Source of the DNA: Panulirus ornatus
Taxonomy: Eukaryota; Arthropoda; Malacostraca; Decapoda; Palinuridae
NCBI RefSeq assembly: GCF_036320965.1
Contig: NC_092286.1
Span: 25,000,477 to 25,064,476, forward strand
Direction of reading: 5' to 3'
Length of the DNA: 64,000 nucleotides
Both the position numbers and the translations under genes were made by a program. Below, one piece after another: positions 45,185 to 56,633 of this stretch; the stretch's first letter is position 1, and each line of letters opens with the position of its first letter. Below the pieces are notes generated by a model that saw nothing but the letters and a program-made list of their open reading frames with translations, ran no database searches and had not been told where the DNA came from.

Positions 45185-46145
45185 CTGATATCAACACCAG
45201 CTGTCCTGACCCCTGATATCAACACCAGCTGTCCTGACCCCTGATATCAACACCAGCTGTCCTGACCCCTGATATCAACACCAGCTGTCCTGACCCCTGA
45301 TATCAACACCAGCTGTCCTGACCCCTGATATCAACACCAGCTGTCCTGACTCCTGATATCATCACCAGCTGTACTGGCCCCTGATATCAACACCAGCTGT
45401 CCTGACCCCTGATATCAACACCAGCTGTCCTGACCCCTGATATCAACACCAGCTGTCCTGACCCCTGATATCAACACCAGCTGTCCTGACCCCTGATATC
45501 AACACCAGCTGTCCTGACCCCTGATATCAACACCAGCTGTCCTGACCCCTGATATCAACACCAGCTGTCCTGACCCCTGATATCAACACCAGCTGTCCTG
45601 ACCCCTGATATCAACACCAGCTGTCCTGACCCCTGATATCAACACCAGCTGTCCTGACCTCTGATATCAACACCAGCTGTCCTGACCCCTGATATCAACA
45701 CCAGCTGTCCTGACCCCTGATATCAACACCAGCTGTCCTGACCCCTGATATCAACACCAGCTGTCCTGACCCCTGATATCAACACCAGCTGTCCTGACCC
45801 CTGATATCAACACCAGCTGTCCTGACCCCTGATATCAACACCAGCTGTCCTGGCCCCTGATATCAACACCAGCTGTCCTGACCCCTGATATCAACACCAG
45901 CTGTCCTGATCCCTGATATCAACACCAGCTGTCCTGACCCTGATATCAACACCAGCTGTCCTGACCCTGATATCAACACCAGCTGTCCTGACCCCTGATA
46001 TCATCACCAGCTGTCCTGGCCCCTGATATCAACACCAGCTGTCCTGACCCCTGATATCAACACCAGCTGTCCTGACCCCTGATATCAACACCAGCTGTCC
46101 TGGCCCCTGATATCAACACCAGCTGTCCTGACCCCTGATATCAAA
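45185..46145. repeat. 28-bp minisatellite (CTGATATCAACACCAGCTG)
   Basis: About 34 nearly identical 28-bp units, each with the palindromes GATATC and CAGCTG and ending TCCTGACCC. Confidence 0.97.
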
Positions 46146-46154
46146 GTTAGGTTT

Positions 46155-47325
46155 CCCTTCCTCTTTCCTCAAACTTTAACCATTTCCCATCCCTACCTAA
46201 CCTTTCCCATCCCTGCCTAACTTCCCCATCCCTGCCTAACTTCCCCATCCCTACCTAACTTTCCCATCCCTACCTAACTTTCCCATTCCTACCTAACTTT
46301 CCCATCCCTGCCTAACTTCCCCATCCCTGCCCAACTTCCCCATCCCTGCCTAACTTCCCCATCCCTACCTAACTTTCCCATCCCTACCTAACTTTCCCAT
46401 CCCTACCTAACTTTCCCATCCCTACCTAACTTTCCCATCACTACCTAACTTTCCCATCCCTGCCTAACTTTTCCATCACTACCTAACTTCCCCATCCCTG
46501 CCTAACTTTCCCATCCCTGCCCAACTTCCCCATCCCTGCCTAACTTCCCCATCCCTACCTAACTTTCCCATCCCGACCTAACTTTCCCATCACTACCTAA
46601 CTTTCCCATCACTACCTAACTTTCCCATCCCTGCCTAACTTCCCCATCCCTGCCCAACTTCCCCATCCCTGCCTAACTTCCCCATCCCTACCTAACTTTC
46701 CCATCCCTACCTAACTTCCCATCCCTACCTAACTTTCCCATCACTACCTAACTTTCCCATCCCTACCCAACTTTCCCATCCCTACCTAACTTTCCCATCC
46801 CTACCTAACTTTCCCATCCCTGCCCAACTTCCCCATCCCTGCCTAACTTTCCCATCCCTACCCAACTTTCCCATCCGTACCTAACTTTCCCATCCCTGCC
46901 CAACTTTCCCATCCCTACCCAACTTTCCCATCCCTACCTAACTTTCCCATCCCTACCTAACTTTCCCATCCCTACCCAACTTTCCCATCCCTACCTAACT
47001 TTCCCATCCCTACCTAACTTCCCCATCCCTGCCCAACTTCCCCATCCCTGCCTAACTTTCCCATCCCTACCTAACTTTCCCATCCCTACCTAACTTTCCC
47101 ATCACTACCTAACTTTCCCATCCCTACCTAACTTTCCCATCCCTACCTAACTTTCCCATCACTACCTAACTTTCCCATCCCTACCCAACTTTCCCATCCC
47201 TACCTAACTTTCCCATCCCTACCTAACTTTCCCATCCCTACCCAACTTTCCCATCACTACCTAACTTTCCCATCCCTACCTAACTTTCCCATCACTACCT
47301 AACTTTCCCATCCCTACCTAACTTC
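46155..47325. repeat. 19-bp minisatellite (AACTTTCCCATCCCTACCT)
   Basis: About 62 units of 18-19 bp. CTGCCTAACTTCCCC variants recur in blocks. Confidence 0.97.
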
Positions 47326-47432
47326 ACCTCATTTGCATATATTCATAATGAAGTCCACATCACATAGTGATCCTGGCTTCCTCACTGTACAGGCCCAGCT
47401 GGTCTCTGGGCCCACCCCTTACACGTGATTTG

Positions 47433-47437
<5 letters not shown>

Positions 47438-47497
<60 letters not shown>
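47438..47497. repeat. (CT)n microsatellite
   Basis: Pure CT tract. Confidence 0.95.
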
Positions 47498-47499
<2 letters not shown>

Positions 47500-47614
47500 A
47501 GCATTGCTTAAGTCCCTCCCTGTCTCCGGCGCTCCATCCAGAACACTAGTGGTACTAGCTGTCCCTCAATGTCTTTATATCTATCAGCTTTATCTATCTG
47601 CTATATAGTATCTA

Positions 47615-47616
<2 letters not shown>

Positions 47617-47681
<65 letters not shown>
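47617..47681. repeat. (AT)n microsatellite
   Basis: Pure AT tract. Confidence 0.95.
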
Positions 47682-47682
<1 letters not shown>

Positions 47683-48125
47683 CATCTGGCGCGTCTATAG
47701 TCGTTTAATCAGCGCCCTCATTTCTTCACTCCAAGAACGACGGAATGGCATTCTTCAGTGGTGTAACCACTCACTCCTGCCATTCTACCCCGTCATACCT
47801 CCCATATTGCCGACATAGCCATCGTACTGAACGCGAACATATTTTCCCGAACATATATCATCCAAGCGACCAGCTTTCTCGAGTATAACACGGTATAGCA
47901 TATTTCTCACAAGTATATCTTGCCACAAGCCAGCAGTGTCTCTCTCCTCTGAAGGAATTGGATGAATTATTGGCAACTGTTTCTTACCTTAAAAAAATGA
48001 ATTATCAACAATTACCGCATGTTTACCTCCTGCTTCCCTTGTGTTCTTACATTTGGTGCAAACAATCTTTGTTCTTAGATTTGGTGCAAACAATTTCTCA
48101 AATCCTTCAGTGATAATTGAGTAGA
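47682..48125. other. Low-copy DNA with a small minus-strand open frame
   Basis: Of normal complexity. The minus strand holds a 63-codon frame (47785-47976; AGLWQDILVRNMLYRVILEK) that I do not recognise. Composition is unlike the flanking repeats, so it may be a fragment of a gene or element. Function is unknown. Confidence 0.3.
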
Positions 48126-48129
48126 CTAA

Positions 48130-48130
<1 letters not shown>

Positions 48131-48181
<51 letters not shown>
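48131..48181. repeat. (GT)n microsatellite
   Basis: Pure GT tract. Confidence 0.95.
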
Positions 48182-48183
<2 letters not shown>

Positions 48184-48234
48184 TTACTCTCAGCAAGCTC
48201 CTGGTTATCTTCGTCCGTTGAAAAACACATATGT

Positions 48235-48617
48235 GTCTTGAAAAAGACGAAAGAATGGCCCAACCCACCCACATACACATGTATGTACATACACGTCCAC
48301 ACACGCACATATACATACCTATACATTTCAACGTATACATGCATATACATACACAGATATAAACATATGTACACATGTACATATTCATACTGTCTGCCTT
48401 CATTCATTCCCGTCGCCACCCCGCCACACATGAAATAACAACCCCCTCCCCCCTCATGTGCGCGTGGTAGCGCTAGGAAAAGACAACAAAGGCCACATTC
48501 GTTCACACTCAGTCTCTAGCTGTCATGTGTAATGCACCGAAACCACAGCTCCCTTTCCACATCCAGGCCCCACACAACTTTCCATGGTTTACCCCAGACG
48601 CTTCACATGCACTGATT

Positions 48618-48618
<1 letters not shown>
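48235..48618 (-). mobile_element. LINE 3' UTR fragment
   Basis: Minus-strand copy of the LINE 3' UTR: GAATCAGTGCATGTGAAGCG and CCATGGAAAGTTGTGTGGGG at its upstream side, ending GGTTGGGCCATTCTTTCGTC. It covers more of the UTR than the other copies and is interrupted by (AT)n at 48619, exactly in the ATTGAATCAGTG segment. Confidence 0.85.

Positions 48619-48704
<86 letters not shown>
48619..48704. repeat. (AT)n microsatellite
   Basis: Pure AT tract that breaks the LINE sequence. Confidence 0.95.
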
Positions 48705-48708
<4 letters not shown>

Positions 48709-48759
48709 GCTAATCCCAAGTTAAATCGAATTTGGAACTGGCTGTCACACCCGGGGGCC

Positions 48760-48810
48760 CGAGCCCCGCCCCTCAACCCTACTGTACCTAATAACCTTGC
48801 TCTTATTCAC

Positions 48811-48815
<5 letters not shown>
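48760..48815 (-). mobile_element. LINE internal fragment
   Basis: CTCAACCCTACTGTACCTAA and CCTTGCTCTTATTCACATTT resemble, from memory, an internal reverse-transcriptase segment of the same LINE in reverse orientation. It is cut at its left side by unrelated DNA and at its right side by (AT)n. The family assignment rests on memory of related sequences, not on a second copy here. Confidence 0.45.

Positions 48816-48860
<45 letters not shown>
48816..48860. repeat. (AT)n microsatellite
   Basis: AT tract abutting the LINE fragment. Confidence 0.95.
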
Positions 48861-48864
<4 letters not shown>

Positions 48865-48959
48865 AACAACCCAGTTATTAACTACAAGCTTTAATTAGGC
48901 AGGAGGAAATGAAGTAACAATATGCGACAAGACACGAGGACCTTCGGCCTTTCCCCTCC

Positions 48960-49111
48960 CCAGCCACCCACACCCACACCCACACCCACACACCCACACA
49001 CCCACCCACACCCACACCCACACACACCCACACCCACACACCCACACACCCACACCCACACCCACACACCCACACACCCACACCCACACACCCACACCCA
49101 CACACCCACAC
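48960..49111. repeat. CACCCACA repeat
   Basis: Mixed CACCCA and CACA units, a small relative in composition of the 17-19 kb block but with CCC in place of CCCC. Confidence 0.95.
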
Positions 49112-49252
49112 CTTCTGCCAGTAATCCGATTACGTTGTCTTCGTCTTGGATTTAGTTATCATTTCCTCAGAAGGATTCCAAAGCCAAGGTCTTGGTGGCC
49201 GACCTTTGCCGGGGATCATAGATCCCGAACCAACAGATCCCAAACCTCCTCT

Positions 49253-49254
<2 letters not shown>

Positions 49255-49320
<66 letters not shown>
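49255..49320. repeat. (AT)n microsatellite
   Basis: AT tract at the outer end of PLE copy P5. Confidence 0.95.
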
Positions 49321-49322
<2 letters not shown>

Positions 49323-49344
49323 GAAAGGATCACAATTTTGCGCG

Positions 49345-50205
49345 TCCTATGCGTCCACGAGGGAAAATGAAACACGATGAGTTGCCAAGTGCACTTTCGT
49401 GACATAATCACATCATCATCAGGGGAGACTTGAGAGAGAAATATAAGTCAGTTGATATACAACGAAGAGACGTAGCTACGACGCCATTTGGTAAACATGC
49501 GATTGTCCAAGACAGACAACGAGCGTATCATAAACTTATCATGTCGACAAGCAGGGGAATTGTTTACAAATTTGATCAACAATGAAGTTATCCAGTTTGT
49601 ATAAACTTTCACTAATATTAAAGTTATAATTCTCTGTGTATTTGATAATAGAAGATTCAGTGATATTTCTCGTGGTGATAGAGTTAATAACTGAGATGGC
49701 ATTACTCCAGTTAATACAATGATCATAGTTTTTAACGTGATTAAACAAGGCATTGGATTCTTGTCTCGTTCTTATACTATATTTATGTTGCTTAAGTCTA
49801 ACAGAAAGATCCTTACCAGTCTGACCAACATAAAACGTATCACAGTTTGTACATGGCACTTTATAAATGCACCCAGGAGAATTTTCTGGTGAGTTCCTCA
49901 TTAAGATATTCTTTATAGTATTATTGTTGATAAAGGCAACATTTACATTAAAGGATTTAAGCAACATGGGAAGTAAAGTAAAATTATTATCAAAAGGGAG
50001 AACTAAAAGATTCTTGGTGTCAGTGGGAGGTTTGGGCTCAACTCTATAAAATGATTTCTTTGCTAACTTAAGGAATTTATCAATGAAAGATCTAGGGTAC
50101 TTTAACTTAGATCCAATAGAATGTATTTTCTCAAACTCATCATCAATAAACTCTGGACTGCAAATACGTAATGCCCTAAGGAAGATAGATTGAAGTGATG
50201 ATAAT
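49345..50205 (-). mobile_element. Penelope-like element, 3' half with GIY-YIG endonuclease (copy P5)
   Basis: Boundary of the longest PLE copy. On the minus strand it runs from within the ORF (LRICSPEFIDDEFEKIHSIG) through the endonuclease to the terminal region with CCCCTGATGATGATGTG, GTCACGAAAGTGCACTTGGC and TTTTCCCTCGTGGACGC. It ends next to (AT)n. The reverse transcriptase is lost at the inversion point near 50205. Confidence 0.9.
49539..50200 (-). CDS. Penelope-like element ORF, C-terminal: linker plus GIY-YIG endonuclease (5' truncated)
   Basis: An open minus-strand frame without a stop from about 50200 down to TGA at 49539. It begins with the post-RT linker (RICSPEFIDDEFEKIHSIG, then KLKYPRSFIDKFLKLAKKSF) and continues into the endonuclease: GCIYKVPCTNCDTFYVGQTG, KDLSVRLKQHKYSIRT, NALFNHVKNYDHCINW. 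These fit the GIY-YIG nuclease of PLEs: the IYK..C..C and YVGQTG blocks, the catalytic-type arginine in VRLKQHK, and a downstream glutamate (TESSIIKYTENYNF). In intact elements this nuclease nicks DNA to prime reverse transcription. No first methionine belongs here because the RT part is missing. The first in-frame ATG is at 49967. Lack of stops suggests recent activity. Confidence 0.85.
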
Positions 50206-50683
50206 TTAACTTAGGGCATTACGTATTTGCAGTCCAGAGTTTATTGATGATGAGTTTGAGAAAATACATTCTATTGGATCTAAGTTAAAGTACCCTAGAT
50301 CTTTCATTGATATATTCCTTAAGTTAGCAAAGAAATCATTTTATAGAGTTGAGCCCAAACCTCCCACTGACACCAAGAATCTTTTGAATACACAAAGAAT
50401 TATAACCTTAATATTAGTGAAGGTTTTTACCAATTGGATAACTTTATTGTTCATCAAATTTGTAAACAATTCCCCTGCTTGTCGACATAATGAGTTTATG
50501 ATACGCTCGTTGTCTGTCTTGGACAATCGCATGTTTACCAAATAGCGTCGTAGCTTCGTCTCTTCGTTGTTTATCAACTGAATGCTATATTTCTCTCCTG
50601 TGTCTCCCCTGATGATGATGTGATTATGACACGAAAATGCACTTGGGAACTTATCGTGTTTCATTTTCCCCGTGGACTCATTG

Positions 50684-50687
<4 letters not shown>
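50206..50687 (+). mobile_element. Penelope-like element, internally deleted copy (P6)
   Basis: Plus-strand copy starting at the same ORF position as P5 (GGGCATTACGTATTTGCAGT), identical for about 170 bp to ACCAAGAATCTTTT at about 50386. It then jumps to ATACACAAAGAATTATAACC, near the end of the ORF, deleting the whole GIY-YIG core. The tail ends CATTTTCCCCGTGGACTCAT next to (AT)n. Confidence 0.88.

Positions 50688-50774
<87 letters not shown>
50687..50774. repeat. (AT)n microsatellite
   Basis: AT tract at the outer end of P6, mirroring 49255-49320. Confidence 0.95.
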
Positions 50775-50775
<1 letters not shown>

Positions 50776-50779
50776 CACA

Positions 50780-51107
50780 GGTTAATTACGAGCGCAAAGT
50801 AGACCTTAAATAGTGCTATTGTCTAAGCTGGGAGGGAGGGAGGGAGGGCCAGGACTGTCACCTTATAGAGGCGTGGATCTCGACCCTACAACAATGGAGT
50901 GTCGCCCTTACGGTAATTAGACCGATTCATTCCGTTGTAGACTGAAGTGCGTGAAGTCGCCCTCGGGGTTACGCCCTTTTTATGCCACTCCCTTCCCTCC
51001 CTCCCTCCCTCTAAAGGGGGAGCTGTGAAGACCGACACTCCCCTCCTTCCCTCCCCTTCCCTCCCCTCCCCCCCTTTTCAGGCGAAGAGAAAGGGATCCT
51101 TTGTCAA

Positions 51108-51147
<40 letters not shown>

Positions 51148-51220
51148 GGAAGTCCAGCACCACCCCCCCTCCCTCCCCCCCCCTTTGTGCAGGGCCTCGA
51201 GCCGATGTCACTTCGATAAC
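50780..51220. other. Low-copy spacer with CCTCC- and CT-rich tracts
   Basis: GGGA repeat at about 50830-50848, CCCTCC-rich DNA at 51030-51080, a CT tract at 51110-51145. No gene recognised. Confidence 0.4.
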
Positions 51221-51224
51221 GAGT

Positions 51225-52790
51225 CTTAAGCCGTGTTCAAGGTTAACATAGCAGCATTCTAAGCCGTGTTCAAGGTTAACATAGCAGCATTCTAAGCCGT
51301 GTTCAAGGTTAACATAGCAGCATTCTAAGCCGTGTTCAAGGTTAACATAGCAGTATTCTAAGCCTAAGTACATAGCATCATTCTAAGCGTTAAACATAGC
51401 AGCATTCTAAGCCGTGTTCAAGGTTAACATAGCAGCATTCTAAGCCGTGTTCAAGGTTAACATAGCAGCATTCTAAGCCGTGTTCAAGGTTAACATAGCA
51501 GCATTCTAAGCCGTGTTCAAGGTTAACATAGCAGCATCTTTCAAGCCGTGTTCAAGGTTAACATAGCAGCATTCTAAGCCGTGTTCAAGGTTAACATAGC
51601 AGCATTCTAAGCCGTGTTCAAGGTTAACATAGCAGTATTCTAAGCCGTGTTCAAGGTTAACATAGCAGCATTCTAAGCCGTGTTCAAGGTTAACATAGCA
51701 GCATTCTTAAGCCGTGTTCAAGGTTAACATAGCAGCATTTCTAAGCCGTGTTCAAGGTTAACATAGCAGCATTCTAAGCCGTGTTCAAGGTTAACATAGC
51801 AGCATTCTAAGCCGTGTTCAAGGTTAACATAGCAGCATTCTAAGCCGTGTTCAAGGTTAACATAGCAGCATTCTAAGCCGTGTTCAAGGTTAACATAGCA
51901 GCATTCTAAGCCGTGTTCAAGGTTAACATAGCAGCATTCTAAGCCGTGTTCAAGGTTAACATAGCAGCATTCTAAGCCGTGTTCAAGGTTAACATAGCAG
52001 CATTCTTAAGCCGTGTTCAAGGTTAACATAGCAGCATTCTAAGCCGTGTTCAAGGTTAACATAGCAGCATTCTAAGCCGTGTTCAAGGTTAACATAGCAG
52101 CATTCTTAAGCCGTGTTCAAGGTTAACATAGCAGCATTCTAAGCCGTGTTCAAGGTTAACATAGCAGCATTCTAAGCCGTGTTCAAGGTTAACATAGCAG
52201 CATTCTAAGCCGTGTTCAAGGTTAACATAGCAGCATTCTAAGCCGTGTTCAAGGTTAACATAGCAGCATTCTAAGCCGTGTTCAAGGTTAACATAGCAGC
52301 ATTCTAAGCCGTGTTCAAGGTTAACATAGCAGCATTCTAAGCCGTGTTCAAGGTTAACATAGCAGCATTCTAAGCCGTGTTCAAGGTTAACATAGCAGCA
52401 TTCTAAGCCGTGTTCAATGTTAACATAGCAGCATCTAAGCCGTGTTCAAGGTTAACATAGCAGCATTCTAAGCCGTGTTCAAGGTTAACATAGCAATTTT
52501 TCTAAGCCGTGTTCAAGGTTAACATAGCAGCATTCTAAGCCGTGTTCAAGGTTAACATAGCAGCATTTCAAGCCGTGTTCAAGGTTAACATAGCAGTATT
52601 CTAAGCCGTGTTCAAGGTTAACATAGCAGCATTCTAAGCCGTGTTCAAGGTTAACATAGCAGCATTCTAAGCCGTGTTCAAGGTTAACATAGCAGTATTC
52701 TAAGCCGTGTTCAAGGTTAACATAGCAGCATTTCTTAAGCCGTGTTCAAGGTTAACATAGCAGCATTCTAAGCCGTTCAAGGTTAAATTA
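51225..52790. repeat. 33-bp minisatellite (AAGCCGTGTTCAAGGTTAAC)
   Basis: About 47 units of 33 bp, AAGCCGTGTTCAAGGTTAAC plus ATAGCAGCATTCT, very uniform with occasional one-base insertions in the T run. The palindrome GTTAAC occurs in each unit. Confidence 0.97.
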
Positions 52791-53290
52791 CAGTTCTGAA
52801 GCCGTGTTCAGTTTCATAGAGTATTTCTTAAGCCGTTGTTCAGGTTAACATAACGAACTGAACCGCTGTTAAGCAACTAGGTTAAAAGTCTTTAACGTTG
52901 TTACGGAACTAACTCGCCTAAGCAAGTGAGTTAGAAACTGTTTAACGTGTTTGAAGGTTTGGTTGAATACCGGGTACTGACGTTGTAAAGCAAACGTGTG
53001 GTTGCTGTTCACGGTTTGGAACTAACGATGCTCGTATAGCACGAACATCTGTACGTGGTGTGAGACATGTGCTGTTCAGCCCGTTGTGGAGAATGTCTGT
53101 TCACCGCCGTTGGTGGAAATGTGCTGTTCAGTTGAGAACATTGGCCTTAAGAAGTGTTAACTGCCGTTGTAACATGTGCATGTTCACCCCTTTGGTTAGA
53201 ACTGGTTGTGTTCGACCCCTTTGGATGGAGAAATGTGTTTAGCTGTGATACATGGCTTTACCTTTCTCTGTTAGAATGATTAGCTGCTTA
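52790..53290. repeat. Scrambled transition between two arrays
   Basis: Begins as recognisable but heavily altered 33-bp units (AAGCCGTTGTTCAGGTTAAC) and ends as altered 32-bp units (AACTCGATGTTTATATGATA). The middle matches neither well. It may be real decay or poor consensus. Confidence 0.6.
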
Positions 53291-54530
53291 ACTCGATGTT
53301 TATATGATAGGCCACCTTTACCGATGTTATGTATAGCTGCTTATACTCGTGTTCTTGTGATATAGGCACCTTATACTCGATGTTTATAGATATGGCTGCC
53401 TTATACTCGATGTTTATATGATATAGGCCACCTTATACTCGATGTTTATATGATATAGGCTGCCTTATACTCGATGTTTATATGATATAGGCCACCTTAT
53501 ACTCGATGTTTATATGATATAGGCTACCTTATACTCGGTGTTTATATGATATAGGCTGCCTTATACTCGATGTTTATATGATATAGGCCACCTTATACTC
53601 GATGTTTATATGATATAGGCTGCCTTATACTCGATGTTTATATGATATAGGCCACCTTATACTCGATGTTTATATGATATAGGCTGCCTTATACTCGATG
53701 TTTATATGATATAGGCCACCTTATGCTCGATGTTTATATGATATAGGCTGCCTTATACTCGATGTTTATATGATATAGGCCACCTTATACTCGATGTTTA
53801 TATGATATAGGCTGCCTTATACTCGATGTTTATATGATATAGGCTGCCTTATACTCGATGTTTATATGATATAGGCCACCTTATGCTCGATGTTTATATG
53901 ACATAGGCTGCCTTATACTCGATGTTTATATGATATAGGCTGCCTTATACTCGATGTTTATATGAGCTGCCTTATACTCCATGTTTATATGATATAGGCT
54001 ACCTTATACTCGATGTTTATATGAGCTACCTTATACTCCATGTTTATATGAGCTACCTTATACTCCATGTTTATATGATGTAGGTGCCTTATACTCGATG
54101 TTTATATGATATAGGCAACCTTATACTCGATGTTTATATGATATAGGCGCCTTATACTCGATGTTTACATGATATAGGCCACCTTATACTCGATGTTTAT
54201 ATGATATAGGCCACCTTATACTCGATGTTTATATGATATAGGCTGACTTATACTCGATGTTTATATGATATAGGCCACCTTATACTCGATGTTTATATGA
54301 TATAGGCTGCCTTACACTCGATGTTTATATGATATAGGCCACCTTATACTCGATGTTTACATGATATAGGCTGCCTTATACTCGATGTTTATATGATATA
54401 GGCCACTTTATACTCGGTGTTTATATGATATAGGCCACCTTATACTCGGTGTTTATATGATATAGGCCACCTTATACTCGATGTTTATATGATATAGGCC
54501 ACCTTATACTCGATGTTTATATGATATAGG
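53290..54530. repeat. 32-bp minisatellite in dimer order (TTATACTCGATGTTTATATG)
   Basis: About 39 units of 32 bp, TTATACTCGATGTTTATATG plus ATATAGGCTGCC. GGCTGCC and GGCCACC versions alternate over much of the array, giving a 64-bp higher-order unit. Confidence 0.97.
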
Positions 54531-54690
54531 AAATGTTTTCCCCTCTGATCATTAGAATTTGATATAGAATTAACCTCACACCGGATTCTAAATCCTTATC
54601 TCTTTTGATATCTTTTGTTATCTGTTATCTAACACGTGTTATCGGCGGTGGAGCCCCGTTGTAAGAGACCACTGAACACATAGTAGTGGG
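54530..54690. other. Low-copy spacer
   Basis: AT-rich mixed DNA. Nothing recognised. Confidence 0.4.
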
Positions 54691-54691
54691 T

Positions 54692-54770
54692 GAAAAGGAT
54701 CGATGTGGTATACGGGGGTCGACGTGTTGTGAATGGACTGAACCAGGGCATGTGAAGCGTCTTGTGCCTA
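54692..54770 (+). mobile_element. LINE fragment (end of ORF2 and start of 3' UTR)
   Basis: GATCGATGTGGTATACGGGG, GTCGACGTGTTGTGAATGGA and CATGTGAAGCGTCTTG match the reading at 32780-32820 and the start of the 3' UTR. It is a short plus-strand scrap. Confidence 0.75.
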
Positions 54771-54784
54771 TGTGAACATACTGT

Positions 54785-55335
54785 TCTACATGTGTGACAC
54801 AGTGTGACACGGTGTGACATAGTGTGGCACAGTGTGACATAGTGTGACACTGTGACAGGTGTGACAGTGTGACACAGTGTGACATAGTGTGACACAGTGT
54901 AACACAGTGTGACATAACGTGACACAGTGTGATACAGTGTGACATAGTGTGACACAATATGACAAAGTGCGACACAGTGTGACAGTGTGACACAGTGTAA
55001 CACGGTGTGACACAGTGTGATACAGTATGACACGGTGTGACACAGTATGACACGGTGTGACACAGTGTGACACAGTGTGACACAGTGTGACACAGTATGA
55101 CACGGTGTGACACAGTGTGACACAGTATGACACGTTGTGACACAGTGTGACACAGTGTGAAACAGTGTGACACGGTGTGACACAGTGTGACACAGTGTGA
55201 CACGGTGTGACACAGTGTGACACAGTGTGAAAGAGTGTGACACAGTATGACACGGTGTGACACAGTATGACACGTTGTGACATAGTGTGACACAGTGTGA
55301 CACAGTATGACACGGTGTGACATAGTGTGACACAG
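54785..55335. repeat. 10-bp minisatellite (CACAGTGTGA)
   Basis: About 55 units of 10 bp with single-base variants (CACGGTGTGA, CATAGTGTGA, CACAGTATGA). Minus-strand cysteine/histidine-rich frames are artefacts. Confidence 0.97.
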
Positions 55336-55479
55336 TGGCACCTCCCTCAGCGTTCCACAGACATGTTCGCCCCTCTCACAGTACGATGCGTGACGTCACA
55401 GTTCTTCTGTGTCAAAGGTCAAAGTGTGTAGCAGGTCAGGGCTGTGTGACCTGGCGGGTTGTGACCTGGGGTCAGCCCA

Positions 55480-56055
55480 GGTCACTCTCCCTCCAGCCCT
55501 CCCTCCCTGGTCCGCACCACTCCCTCCATCCCTCCCTCCCTGGTCCACACCACTCCCTCCCTCCCTCCCTGGTCCACACCACTCCCTCCCTCCCTCCCTG
55601 GTCCACACCACTCCCTCCATCCCTCCCTCCCTGGTCCACACCACTCCCTCCCTCCCTCCCTGGTCCACACCACTCCCTCCATCCCTCCCTCCCTCCCTGG
55701 TCCACACCACTCCCTCCATCCCTCCCTCCCTCCCTGGTCCACGCCACTCCCTCCATCCCTCCCTCCCTCCCTGGTCCACACCACTCCCTCCATCCCTCCC
55801 TCCCTGGTCCACACCACTCCCTCCCTCCCTCCCTGGTCCACACCACTCCCTCCATCCCTCCCTCCCTCCCTGGTCCACACCACTCCCTCCCTCCCTCCCT
55901 GGTCCACGCCACTCCCTCCAGCCCTCCCTCCCTCCCTGGTCCACGCCACTCCCTCCAGCCCTTCCTCCCTCCCTGGTCCACACCACTCCCTCCATCTCTC
56001 CCTCCCTGGTCCACACCACTCCCTCCCTCCCTCCCTCCCTGGTCCACACCACCTG
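55480..56055. repeat. About 25-37-bp minisatellite (CCTGGTCCACACCACTCCC)
   Basis: Units start CCTGGTCCACACCACTCCC and differ in the number of TCCC repeats and in ATCCC or AGCCC insertions, so length varies. Confidence 0.95.
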
Positions 56056-56157
56056 GGTCATCTCTGGTCGTCCGCCTTTATCCAAAATTCATACGAAATG
56101 GAAACGTATTACTTCCTGACCCCAGTACCTTACCCCCCCCCCCTGACCCCGACTACT

Positions 56158-56158
<1 letters not shown>

Positions 56159-56211
<53 letters not shown>
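56159..56211. repeat. (GT)n microsatellite
   Basis: Pure GT tract. Confidence 0.95.
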
Positions 56212-56212
<1 letters not shown>

Positions 56213-56255
56213 TATGCCCCATGTCTTTGGTGCGTCTCAGAACTCGCACGCGGCC

Positions 56256-56365
56256 TCTCGCCCTCCTTAACTCTTCTTCCTCTTGCCCTCCTTAACTGTT
56301 CTTCCTCTTGCCCTCCTTAACTCTTCTTCCTCTTGCCCTCCTTAACTCGTCTTCCTCATGATCTC
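56256..56365. repeat. 25-bp repeat (CCTCCTTAACTCTTCTTCCT)
   Basis: Four copies. Confidence 0.9.
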
Positions 56366-56630
56366 TTTCCACATCTTATGGCCTCCATCGACCCCCACTC
56401 CGCGACACGTATGGACCTTCCCCTCCAGCATCGCCTTCTTCAGAAGGTTTCAGTGTCTTCCTCCGTAGCCAGGCTGGCTCCCTCCTCCCCTAGTGAATCT
56501 ATGGGCGACGCCCCCCAGACATGGTCTAGCTTCAGGGGCTTCGCTCTCCTGCTGTGACACACCCTCCACCTCTGCACCTTCGCTTGGGAGTTCACAACCC
56601 TCACTGGCGAGTCGTGCCTTCCACCTCACT
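56365..56630. other. Low-copy spacer
   Basis: Mixed DNA; short open frames lack recognisable domains. Confidence 0.4.
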
Positions 56631-56633
56631 CAT

